From the NCBI GenBank assembly GCA_027257055.1, contig JAPVLO010000405.1, positions 248,001 to 312,000 on the forward strand: a stretch of 64,000 bases of DNA, read 5' to 3'. Below, piece after piece: positions 46,963-58,885 of the stretch; the stretch's first letter is position 1; each line of letters starts with the position of its first letter. Origin of the DNA: Cephalopachus bancanus. Its lineage: Eukaryota > Chordata > Mammalia > Primates > Tarsiidae. Both the position numbers and the translations under genes were made by a program. The notes beneath the pieces were generated by a model, which saw only the letters and a program-made list of their open reading frames with translations, was not told where the DNA came from and did not search any database.

Positions 46963-47850
46963 CTCCAATGATAGCAAGGAAAAAAATAGAAAAGAGGTAA
47001 TAAAAATATCATGAGGAGGGTAGCATTTTTGTCAGAAATGTTAACTTATTGTGTGTTTATTTTATATATTTCTCTTGCAAAAAAAGAATTCAGAATATCT
47101 TGGATATTCTGAATTATTCAGAATAGAGCAGATTACGCTGTATATTAAGTCAGTGTTTAAACTTGCACTTAAGCTAAATAGAAATATGACATTGTAGGAA
47201 GGTTCATTGAGCAGGATATTAAAATCTGTTTTTTACAGCAATCAAAAAAGTACCCCAAAAGTGAAATATCTTCTGTTTTCCCGTGAAATAACTGGTTCTC
47301 AACAAAATAAAAAAGTTGATATCATCCCGCTAGTTTATGTTATGTGATTCTTATAGATATGATATGTCATATATAGAAAATAAAACTAACAGACTGTCAA
47401 GTCAGTTCAATATCAGGGCATCATACATCTCTCACTTTCCCAGAAAGTTCTTCCTTAAATCCTGAGTGGAAACAAACAAGTCGTCAAATCTCTATAAATC
47501 AGCAAAGCAACTCCCAGCCTGAGAAAACAGAACACTGGAATAGACTAGAGGCCAGACGTGCTTTGCTGATTATTCATGTAATTACCCATTTCTGAGATCG
47601 AAGTTACATGGTTAAACACATGCTGGGTAATACAAGTTGTTATAAAAATAGCAAGAGAATCTCTTCATGGGTTCAGGAGTTAAATGCCTTTCAAAGATAT
47701 TCTCTGTGAAGGTAACTTGAGAAACCTGATTGTAAAAATTTTGATCAGTATTAAAAATCTTAAGTGGTGTATGAATTACTTATTGAAAGTACTCATTTTA
47801 CTCATTTCTTTGCATATATGCATTCTGTTTTTATTTTTACTAACCTACTA
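46963..47850. other. Single-copy interval with a perfect hairpin
   Basis: No gene seen. Holds a 13-bp perfect inverted repeat at 47,087-47,115 (aattcagaatatc, ttg spacer, gatattctgaatt). Confidence 0.5.
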
Positions 47851-48240
47851 TATGGACTCCTTTTATCTACTATTGTCCTCTTCCAGTTCATTATCCATGT
47901 TGCAGCCTGGGTAATCTTTACAAAATGAGGATCTGCTGTGCCTCCTTCTCCCTCCTCAATATCTCCCTTCAAAGATCACTACGTGAACGCACCACACAGG
48001 GTTCCAACTACTGGTCAGGGTCATTCAACTCAGGGTGACCAACCTTCCTGGTGTCCTTGGGCTGCCCCACTGTTAGTCTCATCTCCTGAAACTCCTCAGT
48101 CTCAGGCCAACTCTACTTTCACTCAACCTTCTTTCCTTCTCTCCTTCACTAGGGATCAAGCTTAATTGTGGGCTGACTGCTTTCCTAGCTTCCTTCCCAT
48201 CCCATTTCCTCTCACAGGGGTTCCCCCAGTAAAATTCTCG
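47851..48240 (+). repeat. L2-like fragment
   Basis: Plus-strand wording ccatgttgcagcctgggtaa and tctttacaaaatgaggatct, followed by ctccttctccctcctcaata, resembles L2. The distal part is unassigned. Confidence 0.4.
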
Positions 48241-48245
48241 CAAGA

Positions 48246-48543
48246 GCCGGGCTTGGTGGATCAGCCTGTAATCCTATGCTTTGGGAGGCTGAGGTGAGTG
48301 GATTGCCTGAGCCCGCGGGTTCGAGACCCGCCTGGGCAACTTGGCAAGACCTCATCTCTACAATACATTAAAAAAAAATTATCCAGGCGTGGTAGTGCGT
48401 GCCTGTAGTTCCAGCTACTTGGAAGGCTGAGGCGGAAGGATCGCCGGAGCCCAGCAGGTCGAGGCTGCGGTGCCCAGAGCGGCCACTGCACTCCGGTCTG
48501 GGTGACAAAGTGAGACTCCAACTCAAAAAAAAAAAAAAAAAAA
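48246..48543 (+). mobile_element. Alu, full length
   Basis: Plus-strand dimer starting gccgggcttggtggatcagc with box B ggttcgagacccgcct and a poly(A) tail. The flanks aattctcgca and aatcctcaca may be a decayed duplication. Confidence 0.94.
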
Positions 48544-48779
48544 GAATCCTCACATGTTTAATCCCAACATAGTGGTCTGTTCTTAGAACACCCGTACTAC
48601 CACAAAGACCCTACAAAGATTTCCTATGTGACTTCTCTGAGAAAATAAAAGAAATTGTGATCTTTGTGTATAAGACCTCGCTGACCTCTGTAGTCAGAAT
48701 CTCACCTGACAACCCATTGGTACTAGCCTCTTTCAGTTATGTTTAATATAGGAAGTGTCCCCCCACCAAAAAAACAAAA

Positions 48780-49300
48780 ACAAAAAAACCCCAAGAAGGA
48801 CTGGATTTATCTTTTTGGAGGGCAGCACTCTGTAGTACACTTGGAATTTGTTCCTCTGGATCAAAAGTTCAACTAAATTGCTAGAAGTTTTTAGAAGGTT
48901 GCATTACGATTTACATCCTGAGTTGTGGCAAACAGATGACTGGTTCTTCCATCATGACAACGCACCTGCCCGCATCATGCTCGTGTTCAGCAGTTTTTTA
49001 CTCAGAATGCCATGACCTCCATGCCCCATCCTCCCTATTCACCCTATTGCGCCCGAGCAATTTCTGGCCCCCATGAAAGAAGTCCTCAAAAACAAACAAA
49101 CAAACAAACAAACAAACAAACAAACAAAACAACAGCAACAAAAATTTGCCAGTGTGGAAGAGGTGAAACAAAAAAGGGCAGAATCATTAAAAGGCATCCA
49201 AACTGAAAAATTCAAAAGCATTTTGAACAGTGGAAAAAGTGTCTTTTTAGGTGTATTGCAAAATGAAGAGTACTTTGAAGGTGAGGAACATTTCCCCACT
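48780..49300 (+). pseudogene. mariner-family transposase remnant
   Basis: Tc1/mariner elements move by a DDE/D transposase. Plus-strand pieces in mariner order: VVHLEFVPLDQKFN (about 48,833-48,874), WFFHHDNAPA (48,941-48,970), where the second catalytic Asp is kept (48,956-48,958), VQQFFTQNA, and PPYSPYCARAIS, where the family has P-x-Y-S-P-D and the third catalytic Asp is now Tyr. An (AAAC)n tract follows, then SVEEVKQKRAESLKGIQTEKF and NEEYFEGEE, the C-terminal G-x-YFEG block. Stops and frame changes are frequent. Terminal repeats were not identified. L2 words lie on both sides, so it may have inserted into an L2. Confidence 0.82.
49085..49135. repeat. (AAAC)n microsatellite inside the mariner remnant
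   Basis: Nine or so perfect caaa units plus an imperfect tail, lying between two recognisable transposase segments. Confidence 0.95.
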
Positions 49301-49324
49301 CTCCTCACTGAGTCAAGGTAACTG

Positions 49325-49565
49325 TTCTACCCACTCTTAACACCAAGAACTTTGTTTCATAGCACGTGCCACAGTAGATATTTTATATTCATTGAGTACA
49401 TATTTGATCAATAATGTCACCTTTTTTGGATGTTAAGGACTGTAAGGACACAAACATGTCTTAAACATTTTTTTCCTGCCTCTGTATCCCCAGCTTCTAA
49501 TATGGTGCATATAAATAAATAAATAATTATTCAATAAATACCTGTTGAATGAATTAATGCAAACA
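49325..49565 (+). repeat. L2 LINE 3' end
   Basis: Plus-strand wording accaagaactttgtttcata, ctctgtatccccagcttcta, and the terminal attcaataaatacctgttg with gaatgaat, typical of the L2 end. Confidence 0.7.
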
Positions 49566-49799
49566 TGTATTGTCCTCCAAAACCTAAAAGAACATTTGTT
49601 AATCCGAAACATTTTTCTATCTCTATTGTTCATCTTACATGCTAATCATTCCCTCTAAACCTCTGTCTTATATTTTTGACATTTTGAAGGGAGCAGATTA
49701 ATGAAAAGCTTCCTAGAGATCATATTGAGGTGGAATTTGTTGAATGCATTGGAATAACTCACTGCATATTTCTTTTTTATTTTCTGTATCAAATTAATA

Positions 49800-50000
49800 T
49801 GCACATAGTTGCCAAATAGTTATACAAGTCTTTTAATGGAGAATTGCATCTCCCTATCATTCTGCTGTCCTTCCTAACCACATAACCTTCCCAGCCTCTG
49901 ATATCTACCATTCTATTCGCTACCTCTATGAGATAAACTCTTTATAGCTCACACGTATGAATGAGGACAAGAGCTATAACTCAATGATTTTTGGTATTTT
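49800..50000 (-). repeat. Old L1 3' fragment
   Basis: Minus-strand 3' UTR wording of an older L1 type: cctctgatatctaccattct, tacctctatgagataaactc, gctcacacgtatgaatgagg. Confidence 0.55.
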
Positions 50001-50211
50001 TTTAAACATTTTCTTCATATCTCTAAATAACATGATTATACTGCAATTTCTAGATTTTATACTTTTAGGGAGTATCTTTGGAGTTCCCACTATAAAAGGT
50101 TAGGCGTTAACTCTCTTTAATCCTTTGCCTCTTGTTCTTATACCAAGCACTGCAGTGCATCTTTTCCGTCCCCTTTATCCTCTTGATTTTCACATGTTGA
50201 CATATTAAATT

Positions 50212-50514
50212 GGCTGGGCACAGTGTTCAGCCTGTAATCCCAGCACTTTGGGAGGCCAAGGTGAGAGGATTGCCTGAGCCCAGGGGTTTGAGACCAGCCT
50301 GTGCAACTTGGTGAGACCTTGTCTCTACAAAAAAATCACAAAAATGAGCCGGGTGTGGTGGCATGCATCTTTAGTTTCAGCTACTCGGAAGGTTGAGGTG
50401 GAAGAATTGCCTAAGCCCAGCAGTTGAGGCTGTGGTGGCTGTGAACATGTCGCTGCACTCCAGCCCAGGTGACAAGAGTAAGACTCCAACTCAAACAAAA
50501 CAAAACAAAGCAAA
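50212..50514 (+). mobile_element. Alu, older
   Basis: Plus-strand dimer (ggctgggcacagtgttcagc ... caaaacaaaacaaagcaaaa) with standard Alu box B wording gtttgagaccagcctg. Perfect 12-bp duplication acatattaaatt (50,200-50,211; 50,515-50,526). Confidence 0.95.
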
Positions 50515-50526
50515 ACATATTAAATT

Positions 50527-50884
50527 AATATTTATTATGTGCACTACCATGCTGACATAAATGCTATTTTTGGGCTGAGGTCAGTACTACTCCTAGACAC
50601 TTGCAAAGAGGCCTCTGTCTTGTCAACCACACTTCTGAAGGCTTTGTTTTGGTCCTTCCGTATGGTGAGAGAAATTCACAGGGCCAAGGAGGATTCCTTA
50701 GGAGTCTCACTCTGGGTTCAAAGACCCAGAATTCCCCACCCAAATGACCATGAAACTGCTTCCAAGGCCCATGCAGTTCTCATGTTCTACTAAAGGTGGA
50801 AGGTGTCACTTGTGTGGGCATCCAAGAGGCAGGTGTTTGTGAGGGTGTAGTTAGAACATCCTCATATACCCAGAACAGATACAT
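50527..50884. other. Single-copy interval, nothing recognised
   Basis: The open frame 50,539-50,793 shows no domain. No clear repeat. Confidence 0.5.
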
Positions 50885-51857
50885 GGGCATATGCCCAGAT
50901 ACATAGCATGTGCCAAACTGTTTTCCACAGAGGTTGTATTTGTTGACACTTCCATGAGCAGTGTAGAAGTGTTCCCTTTTCCCCTCATCCGCTCTAGCAT
51001 CTGTTGTTTTTGGAGTTATTGATGATGGCCATCCTGATTGGATTAGGTGGTATCTCAGTGTAATTTGAATTTGTATTTTTTTGATGACTAGTGAGGCTGA
51101 TCATTTTTTTGTGTATCTATTGGCTGCTCGTATGTTTTCTTTTGAGAACTGTCTATTCATATCTTTTGCCCACTTTGTAATGGACCTGCTCGTTTTTTTT
51201 ATTTTCAGCATGTTTGAGTTCCTTATAGATCCTAGATGTTAGGCCTTTGTCAGATATACAGTTGGCAAATATTTTTTCCCAGTCTGTGGGTTGTCTCCTC
51301 GCTCTCTCAATGGTTTCCTTGACTTTGCAGAAGCTTGTCAGTTTGATGAGATCCCATGTGTCTATCTTATCTCTTATTGGCCTGGGCATGTGGGGTTTTG
51401 ATCAGGAATTGGTTGCCAGTTCCAATTTTCATAAGGGTGCCTCCTGCATTTTCCAGGGTTCTTATAGTTTGAGGTTTTACATTTAGGTATTTGATCCATT
51501 TAGAGTTGATTTTTGTGTATGGTGAAAGTTAGAGGTCTTGTTTTAATCATCTGCATGTGATCAGTCAGTTTTCCCAGCACCGTTTACTAAGATGTTCTCC
51601 TCTCCCCAGTGGTTAATGGCAGAGGCTTTGTCGAAGATGAGTTGGTTGAGAAATTGATGTTTTGCTTTTGGAAACTCTATCCTGTTCCATTGGTCTATAT
51701 GCCTGTTTTTGTACCAATATAAGGCTGTTTTGATTATTGCAGCTTTATAATAAAGCTTAAAGTCCGGGAGAGTGATGTCTCCTGCTTTGTTTCTTCTTTT
51801 GATAAGGATTATTTTGGCTATTCATGGTTGTTTATATTTTTTTCTTTCTTTTTTCTT
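50885..51857 (-). mobile_element. L1-F, ORF2 C-terminal part
   Basis: Minus-strand L1 ORF2 from about ccaaactgttttccacagag to the RT/thumb region near 51,850 (51,389-51,153 reads [20 protein letters not shown] and ADWEKI-like residues). The 3' UTR and poly(A) are missing at the left edge. The right edge meets plus-strand L1-G across a T-rich tract (51,836-51,860). Confidence 0.9.
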
Positions 51858-51949
51858 TTTTAGTTTAATGCATGTGTGACTGTATATTTGAGGGTTCAAT
51901 TTGAATTCCTTTACTTTTCACTTTTCTTTTTTTCTCCTTTCATATTGTG

Positions 51950-51971
51950 TTGGGCATGTGTGTGTGTGCAT

Positions 51972-52010
<39 letters not shown>
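51950..52010. repeat. (TG)n microsatellite
   Basis: tg repeats with two short interruptions in the L1-G 5' UTR. A shorter tract is in the matching inverted copy at 53,060-53,072. Confidence 0.95.
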
Positions 52011-52011
<1 letters not shown>

Positions 52012-52891
52012 AATTGTTGTTTTGCTTTGTTTTCTGCTTCGATTTTTCTGTGTTTTTAAAAAATTTTTGTCCATCTTATTTCATTCTACTTTTCTCTGTT
52101 GTCCTCATTGCTATGACTATCTTGGACTTGGGGTACACACATGTTCCCATTGCATCATTGTATAGAGTTATTGTGGGCAGTGGGTCTCAGGGAACTGGTA
52201 CCACAATCAGTGAAATTTGTGATTTCAAGTAGTTTCTGAATCCTAGCTCCCCATCCTCCACATTATTCAACTCTCAAAACTGCAAGAGACAGCCAAGCTT
52301 CCCCTCCACATCCCTGTTTCAAAATAGAACAAGTTCAGGGAAGAATAGAGGGTTGAGCAAACATCAGAGGTAAAGGCCTCTCCTACTGCCACTAAATAAT
52401 GGAACTAAAGAGAAAAGAAAGAGATTTGTCACTAATGAGGAATAATCAGTGGAAGAAAACAGGTAATTCTAATATACCAAAGAGAAAACACCTGAAAAAT
52501 CAGACCTCAGAGCCCAAAGAATGGAAGTCACCAACGACTGACCCCAGAATAAAACAGGAGTTAAGGAATGAATGGAAAGAGTGAATAAGACAAGAAAGAC
52601 AAACTGCAACACTGAAAGAACTTGTAACAGAGATTTTAGCTATAAAAAAATTCACCCAGAGAATAAATAACAAGATGACAAACATGGAAAGCAGAATTAA
52701 TCAAGCAGAAGAAAATATCTCAGAACTTGATGGTAAAAACACAGAATTTACCTGATCAGTAAAAAGAAAGAAAGAAAACTCAGAAAGAAAGAACAAAGCC
52801 TCCAAGAGATGTGCAATTATAACAAGAGGCCAAACCTATGCCTGATTGGTATTCCAAAAGAAGAAAGGGGAACAGAACAAGAGCAAGTATT

Positions 52892-53172
52892 TTATACTTG
52901 TATATGATGATGCAATGGGTATGCGTGTGTACCCCCTGAGTCCAAGATACAGTAACAACAACGAGTGAAAAGAACAGAGAAAAGTAGAGTGAAATAAGAT
53001 GCACAAAAATAAAAAACTCCAGAAAAACACAAGCAGAAACTAAAGCAAAAAACAATTAAACACACACACACCTGACACAAAATGAAAGGAGGAAAAAGAA
53101 AAGTGAAAAATAAAGGAATTCAAATTGAATTCTTACACATACATTCACACACACACTAAACTATTTGCTCTT
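52892..53172 (-). repeat. Inverted 5' UTR-like insertion inside L1-G ORF1
   Basis: A 281-bp block between direct repeats agagcaagtatt (52,880-52,891; 53,173-53,184). Its complement matches the L1-G 5' UTR at about 51,862-52,165 in order: caatttgaattcct, (TG)n tttaattgtt, gcatcttatttcactctact, cccattgcatcat. Each end also shows a short inverted match to the duplication (caagtat ttt atacttg; ttgctct t agagcaa). No poly(A) tail. Confidence 0.85.
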
Positions 53173-54189
53173 AGAGCAAGTATTCCAGGAGATTATCCAA
53201 GGACACTTTCTCCATCTCACCAGAGATGTGACCATTCAAGCACAAGAGATACAGAGAACCCCCACAAGACATCAAATGAGAAGACCACCCCTAGATACAT
53301 AGTAATTTGCCCATACAAAGTAGGCACAAAAGAAAAAATCCTAATGGCAGCAAAAGAGAAAGATCAGATTATTTACCAGGGAAAATCAATCAGAATATCA
53401 GTAGATCTATTGGCAGAAACACTACAAGCTAGAAGGGACTGGAGTCCAATATTCAAAGTCCTCAAAGATAAGCAATTTCAACCAAGAATTTCCTACCCAG
53501 CAACGTTAAGCTTAATCAGTGATGGAGAATATGAATCCTTCCCAGACATCCACACTAAGAGATTATGCAGCTTCCAGACCAGCTCTACTAGAGATGCTTA
53601 AATAGGTTTTAGATGCTTAAAAAGGTATTAAGGTATTATTTAAAGTTTTTAAAGAGAAAGAAAAAAATGACTCTGTGCTTCCCAAGAGAACAGGAGAACA
53701 CAGGATCAACAGAGACTACATCACAGCTGAAAACTTGCAAACACACATACATCAATCCAAAAGTCAGAAGAAAACAAACAAACAAAGAAAAAACTTTATA
53801 AGAACTAAACAATCACATTTAAATAATCAGCCTGAACTGGATTAAAAAAACAATGACACAATAATTTGCTGCATCCAGGAAACTCACCTCACCACAAGGA
53901 ATGCACACAGACTCAAAGTTAAAGCATCAGAAACAAATTTCTAGGTGAATGGATCACAGAAGAAGGCAAGAATCATGATCTTAATATCAGACAAAACAAC
54001 CTTTAAGCTATCCACAGTTGGAAAAGATATGGAAGGGCAGTACATAACAATAAAAGGATAAATCCATCAATAAGAAATATCCATTCTAAACATATGTGCA
54101 CCAAACACTGAAGCACCAGTGTTTATAAAGCAACTACTAGGTAAATTAAAAAAAGATATTGACCCTAACACAATCACAGCTTCTCCTCT

Positions 54190-54655
54190 TATAAATTGAA
54201 GTCTTACTCACATCTTTAAGAGTGATTCAGTGAACTAGCAGCAAAGGTAAAGCTCTAAGTATCACTTATCTCAGTTTTTAATGAGCTATTCTATCATTTT
54301 GTTGTTATTAAGTTCTCTGCATAATCTAGATGTTAGTTACTTAACAGATGAATAGTGCAATCTCCCCCCCATTTCAACAGATTGTCTCTTCACATGATTG
54401 TTTTCTTTGCTGTGCAGCACTTTCTAATTTCATATAGCCTCATTTATCTATTTTTGTTATAGTTGTCTGCTTTTGAGGTCTTAGCCATGAGATCTTTGCT
54501 TAGACTGATGTCTTGAAATGCTTTCCCCATGCTTTTTCTATTAATTTTACAGTTTCAGATCTTATATTTTTATTCCATCTTGAGTTGATTTTTTTATATG
54601 GTGAGATATAGGGGTACAGTTTCATTTTTCGGCATATGAATATCCCAACTTTTCT
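54190..54655 (-). mobile_element. Old L1 ORF2 fragment
   Basis: Diverged minus-strand ORF2 wording (gataaatagtgc-like, tttctttgctgtgcagcact, tcatttatctatttttgtta, gatttttttatatggtgaga) ending at an AT repeat. It appears to be the landing site of L1-H. Confidence 0.65.

Positions 54656-54661
<6 letters not shown>

Positions 54662-54695
<34 letters not shown>
54662..54695. repeat. (TA)n microsatellite
   Basis: About 34 bp of ta repeats between an old L1 fragment and the tail of L1-H. Confidence 0.95.
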
Positions 54696-54699
<4 letters not shown>

Positions 54700-57600
54700 T
54701 TTTAACTTTTAAATTTTTTAATTTTAAAATTATGGGGTACAATTCAGGGTTAGGTATGCAAATATTCATTGTGCAGGTACCCTTGTTGATGAGGTGTACC
54801 TCTACTTCCCCAGGCAGATTTCCACTACTGTCAATCCCACCTTCCTGCCTCCCCTCACTCCTCCCGCAGTTTCCTGCTACTATCAATCCTTTTCTTATAG
54901 TATTATGATAGTTGTTCAAGGTCCACTTATGAATGAGAACATGTGATACTCAGTTCTTTGTTTCTGAAAGATCATTTAGTATTATAGTGACCATGATTTT
55001 GTTCTTCTTTATGGTTGCATAGTATTCCATTGTGTATATTACCACATTTAAAAAATCTAGTCCTCTTTTGACGGGCAGCACAGTTGATTCTATGTTCTTG
55101 CTATTGTGAACAATGCTGCGATAAACATATGTGTGCAGGCTGTATCTTTTTTATAGAATATTTTGAGTTCTTCTGGGTATATTCCCAGTAGGGGGACTAT
55201 GGGCTCAGATGGAAGGTCAATTTTTAGAGCTTTTAGGAATCGCCACACTGTTTTCCACAGAGGCTGTACTAGTTTACACTCCCACCAACAGTGTAGAAGT
55301 GTTCCCTTTTAGCCACATCCTCCCAAGCATCTGTTATTTTTTGAGTTACTGATGATGGCTATTCTGACTGGAGTTAGGTGTTATCTCAGTGTAGTTTTAA
55401 TTTGCATCTCCTTGATGACTAGCGAGGCTGAACATTTTTTCATGTATCTGTTGGCTTGGCTTGCTTGTATGTCTTCTTTTGAGAACTGTCTATTCATACC
55501 TTTTGCCAACTTTGTAATGGGGCTGTTTGTTTTTTTCTTTTCAGCATGTTTGGGTTCCTTGTAGATCCTAGATGTTAGACCTTTGTCAGACATGGAGTTG
55601 GCAAATATTTTTTCCCAGTCTGTGGGCTGTCTCCCTGCTCTCTTGATGGTTTCTTTGGCTTTGCAGAAGCTTGTCAGTTTGATGAGGTCCCACTTGTCTA
55701 TCTTATCTCTTATGGCATGGGCACTTAGGGTTTTGATCACGAATTGGTTGCCAGTTCCAATTCTCATAAGAGTGTCTCCTGCATTTTCTAAGGTTCTTAT
55801 AGTTTGAGGTTTTCCATTTAGGTCTGTGATCCATTTAGAGTTAAATTTTGTGTATGGGGATAGGTAGGGGTCCTGTTTCAATCTTCTGCATGTGGTCAGT
55901 CAGTTTTCCAAGCACCATTTCTGAATAGATTCTCCTCTCCCCAGTAGTGGGTGGTGGAAGCTTTGTTGAATATGATTTGGCTGAGAAATTGAGATTTTGC
56001 TTCTGGAATCTCAATTCTACTTCATTGGTCTATATGCCTGTTTTTGTACCAATACCAGGCTATTTTGATTATTGTAGCTTTATAATAAAGTTTAAAGTCT
56101 AGGAGTGGGATACCTCCTGCTTTTTTGTGTGTGTGCTGAGGATTGTTTTGGCTATTCTTGGTTGTTTATGTTTCCATATGAATTTCTATATTGTTTTTTC
56201 TAGGTCTGAGAAGAATGTTGCTGGTAATTCGATGGGTAATGCATTAAATCTGTAGATTGCCTTAGGTAGAATGGTCATCTTAGCAATGTTGATTCTTCCA
56301 ATCCATGAGCATGGAATATTTTTTCACTTGTTTGTGTCATCTTTGATTTCTTTGAGCAGTATTTTGTAGTTTTCATTGTAAAGGTCTTTCAAAACTCTAG
56401 TAAGAAAGATGCCAATGTATTTCATTTTTTGGTGACTGTTTTAAATGAAATTGTGCTTTTTATTTGGGTTTCTGTTTGTTTATTATTGGTGTATAGAAAT
56501 GGGATTGTCTTTTGCACATTTATTTTATACCCTGAGACTTTGCCAAAGTCCTTTATCAGTGCAAGGAGGTTTTTGACAGATTCTGTTGGGTTTTCAAGGT
56601 ATAGAATCATGTCATCTGCAAGAGAGATAACTTGACTTCCTCTTTTCCTATTTGTATACCCCTTATCACCTTCTCTTCTCTGATTGCTCTAGCTAGGACT
56701 TCCAAAACTGTGTTGAACAGGAGGGTTGAGAGTGGGCATTCTTGTCTTGTTCCAGTTTTCAGGGGAAATGGTCCAAATTTCTGTCTGTTTAGCAGTATGC
56801 TGACTGTGGGTTCCTCATAGATAGCTCTTTGTATTTTGAGGTATGTTCCACCTATGCCTAGATATTTGAGGGTTTTTATCAAGAAGGGGTGCTGGATTTT
56901 ATCAAAAGCTTTTTCTGCATCTAGTGATATAATCATGTGGTTTTTGTTTTTATGTCTGTTGATGTTTTATTTTATTTTATTTTTTTTTGAGTTGGAGTCT
57001 CACTCTGTCACCCAGACTGGAGTGCAGTGGCTGCTCCCAGCCACTGCAGCCTCGACCTGCTGGGCTCTGGCGATCTTTCCACCTCAGCTTTCCAAGTAGC
57101 CAGAATTACAGGCATGTGCTACCACGCCCGGCTGATTTTTTGATTTATTGTAGAGATGAGGTCTCGCCATCCAGGTGGATCTCGAACCCGTGGGTTCAGG
57201 CAATACACTCACCTTAGCCTCCCAAAGGCGTGGGATTACAGGCTGAGCTACCAAGCCTGTCTTGTTGATGTATTTAATTGCGTTGTGGTTTTACTAATTT
57301 TGAACCAGGCTTGCATCCCAGGGTTGAAGCCTACTTGGTCGTAGTGGATGGTTTTTGAGATGTGTTGTTGAATCCAGTTTGTTAGGATCTTTTGAGAATT
57401 TTAGCATCTATGCTTATCAAAGATATTGGCCTGTAGTTCTCTTTCTTTGTTGGGTCTTTACCTGGCTTGGGTATCAATGTGATAATAGCTTTATAAAATG
57501 ATTTGGGGAGAGTTTCATCTTTCATCAATCACCTGGAATACTTTCAATAGGAGTGGTATCAGTTTCTCCTTGTATGTTGTGTAGAATTCTGCTGGAAAGC

Positions 57601-58350
57601 CATCTGGTCCAGGGATTTTTTTTTTGTAGGTAGTTTTTTTATGACATAGTCAATTTCCTGGATTGTTATTGGTCTATTTAGGATCTTGATTTCTTCTTGT
57701 TTCAACTTAGGGAGGTTGTGTAATGTCAGAAAGTCCTCCAATTCCTGTAGATTTTCAAGTTTTTTTCCATAGGTGTGTACATAGTGGTCTCTGATAATCT
57801 TTTGTAATTCTTCAAGGTCAGATGTGACTCTCTGATTGTGTTTATTTGGGCTTTCTCTCTCTCTTTTTTGATCAGTCTAGCTAGGGGACCATCAATCTTG
57901 TTTATCCTTTAAAAGAACCAGATTTTTGTTTCATTGGTTTTTTTGTATTATCTTTTTGTCTTTTATGTCCTGGATTTGGGCTTTTATTGTGGTGATCTGG
58001 ATTCTTCTGCTGAGGCTAGAGTTTTCATGGTCTTGCTGTTCCAGCTTCCTTAGGTGACTTGTTAGGCTGTTAGCTTTCCATTTTCTTCATGTGTGTTGGT
58101 TCATGAATTTCCCTCTTATTACTGTTTTCATGGCATTTTAGAGATTTTGGTAAGATGTTTCATTTTCATTTATTTCCAGCTATCTTTTAATCTCTGTTCT
58201 GATTTCCATGTTGACTCGGGAGTTGCTTAGCATCATGCTGTTTAGTGTGCATGTCTTTGTGGGTTTTAGGGGAACTTTGTTAGTGTTGATATTTATTTTT
58301 ATTCCACTGTGGTCTAAGAAGGTTCATGGCAAAATTTCAATCTTATTGAA
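54696..58350 (-). mobile_element. L1-H, 5'-truncated, with nested Alu
   Basis: Minus-strand L1 from the A-rich tail and 3' UTR (ttatggggtacaattcaggg) through ORF2 C-terminus (55,881-55,381: [31 protein letters not shown]), RT (56,936-56,607: [20 protein letters not shown]; the YADD box is lost to a frameshift) and into the endonuclease/linker. It is truncated near 58,350. It is interrupted by an Alu at 56,970-57,263. Multiple stops. Confidence 0.93.
56970..57263 (-). mobile_element. Alu within L1-H
   Basis: Minus-strand dimer from gagttggagtctcactctg to gagctaccaagcctgtctt. Duplication gttgatgt(t/a)tta at 56,958-56,969 and 57,264-57,275. Confidence 0.95.
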
Positions 58351-58885
58351 AACTGCCTTGAGTTGTGGGATTACTGTTACTATTTTTCCTCTCTTTACTT
58401 TGATGCATTTTCTAAATTTTTTACAAAGTGCCTGTGGTATCATAATTGGGGAAAGATAGACCATAAAAACATCATAATTTTAAGTTGCTTACATGTAAAA
58501 TTTAACTGGCTTACACTTTAGTTTCTCTTTGACTTTGCAACATCCTACCTTTCTTTTTCTCCTCTTAAATAAAAGTCATTTTCAAATATTTTTACTTTCA
58601 CATTTCTTCATCAACTGCAGTTTTCTTTCTTATCTCTTTAGTTATCTACTTACCTTTTACATCTGTTTGGTAATTCTGTGTCTTTCCATGTTCTCTGTTA
58701 TGTTCTGTTTGGTCTTTTCTTTCCTTTTTCATCTCAGAAATGTCTCTTCTGGAAGATTCCTGCTTTCTTGCCTGAAAATTGACTTTGTCATATAAGAAAA
58801 CTTTTTCTGAACTTCACATCTGTAAAAGCTCTACAATATAGTGAAAAAACAAACATAATACAGTGAAAAATGTGTTTGTAATCTA
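58351..58885. other. Single-copy interval, nothing recognised
   Basis: T-rich sequence between two L1s. The frame 58,529-58,795 (plus) is hydrophobic low-complexity translation of T/C-rich DNA and not a supported gene. Confidence 0.5.

Larger units (their letters stand above)
51861..54185 (+). mobile_element. L1-G, 5' UTR to ORF2 start
   Basis: Plus-strand L1. The pyrimidine- and T-rich 5' UTR (51,861-52,390) holds a (TG)n of about 50 bp at 51,957-52,009. ORF1 fragments follow: coiled coil words near 52,600-52,760 and C-terminal domain at 53,125-53,601 (KEKILMAAKEKDQ, LQARRDWSPIFKVLKDKQ, ISYPATLSLISD). The ORF2 start is near 53,820, and the element ends at about 54,185. ORF1 is interrupted by a 281-bp inverted block. 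Parallel to L1-J but more decayed. Confidence 0.88.

Noticed and set aside
49012..49321. QTNKQTNK-rich small proteins
   Set aside because: Translation of the AAAC repeat inside the mariner remnant.
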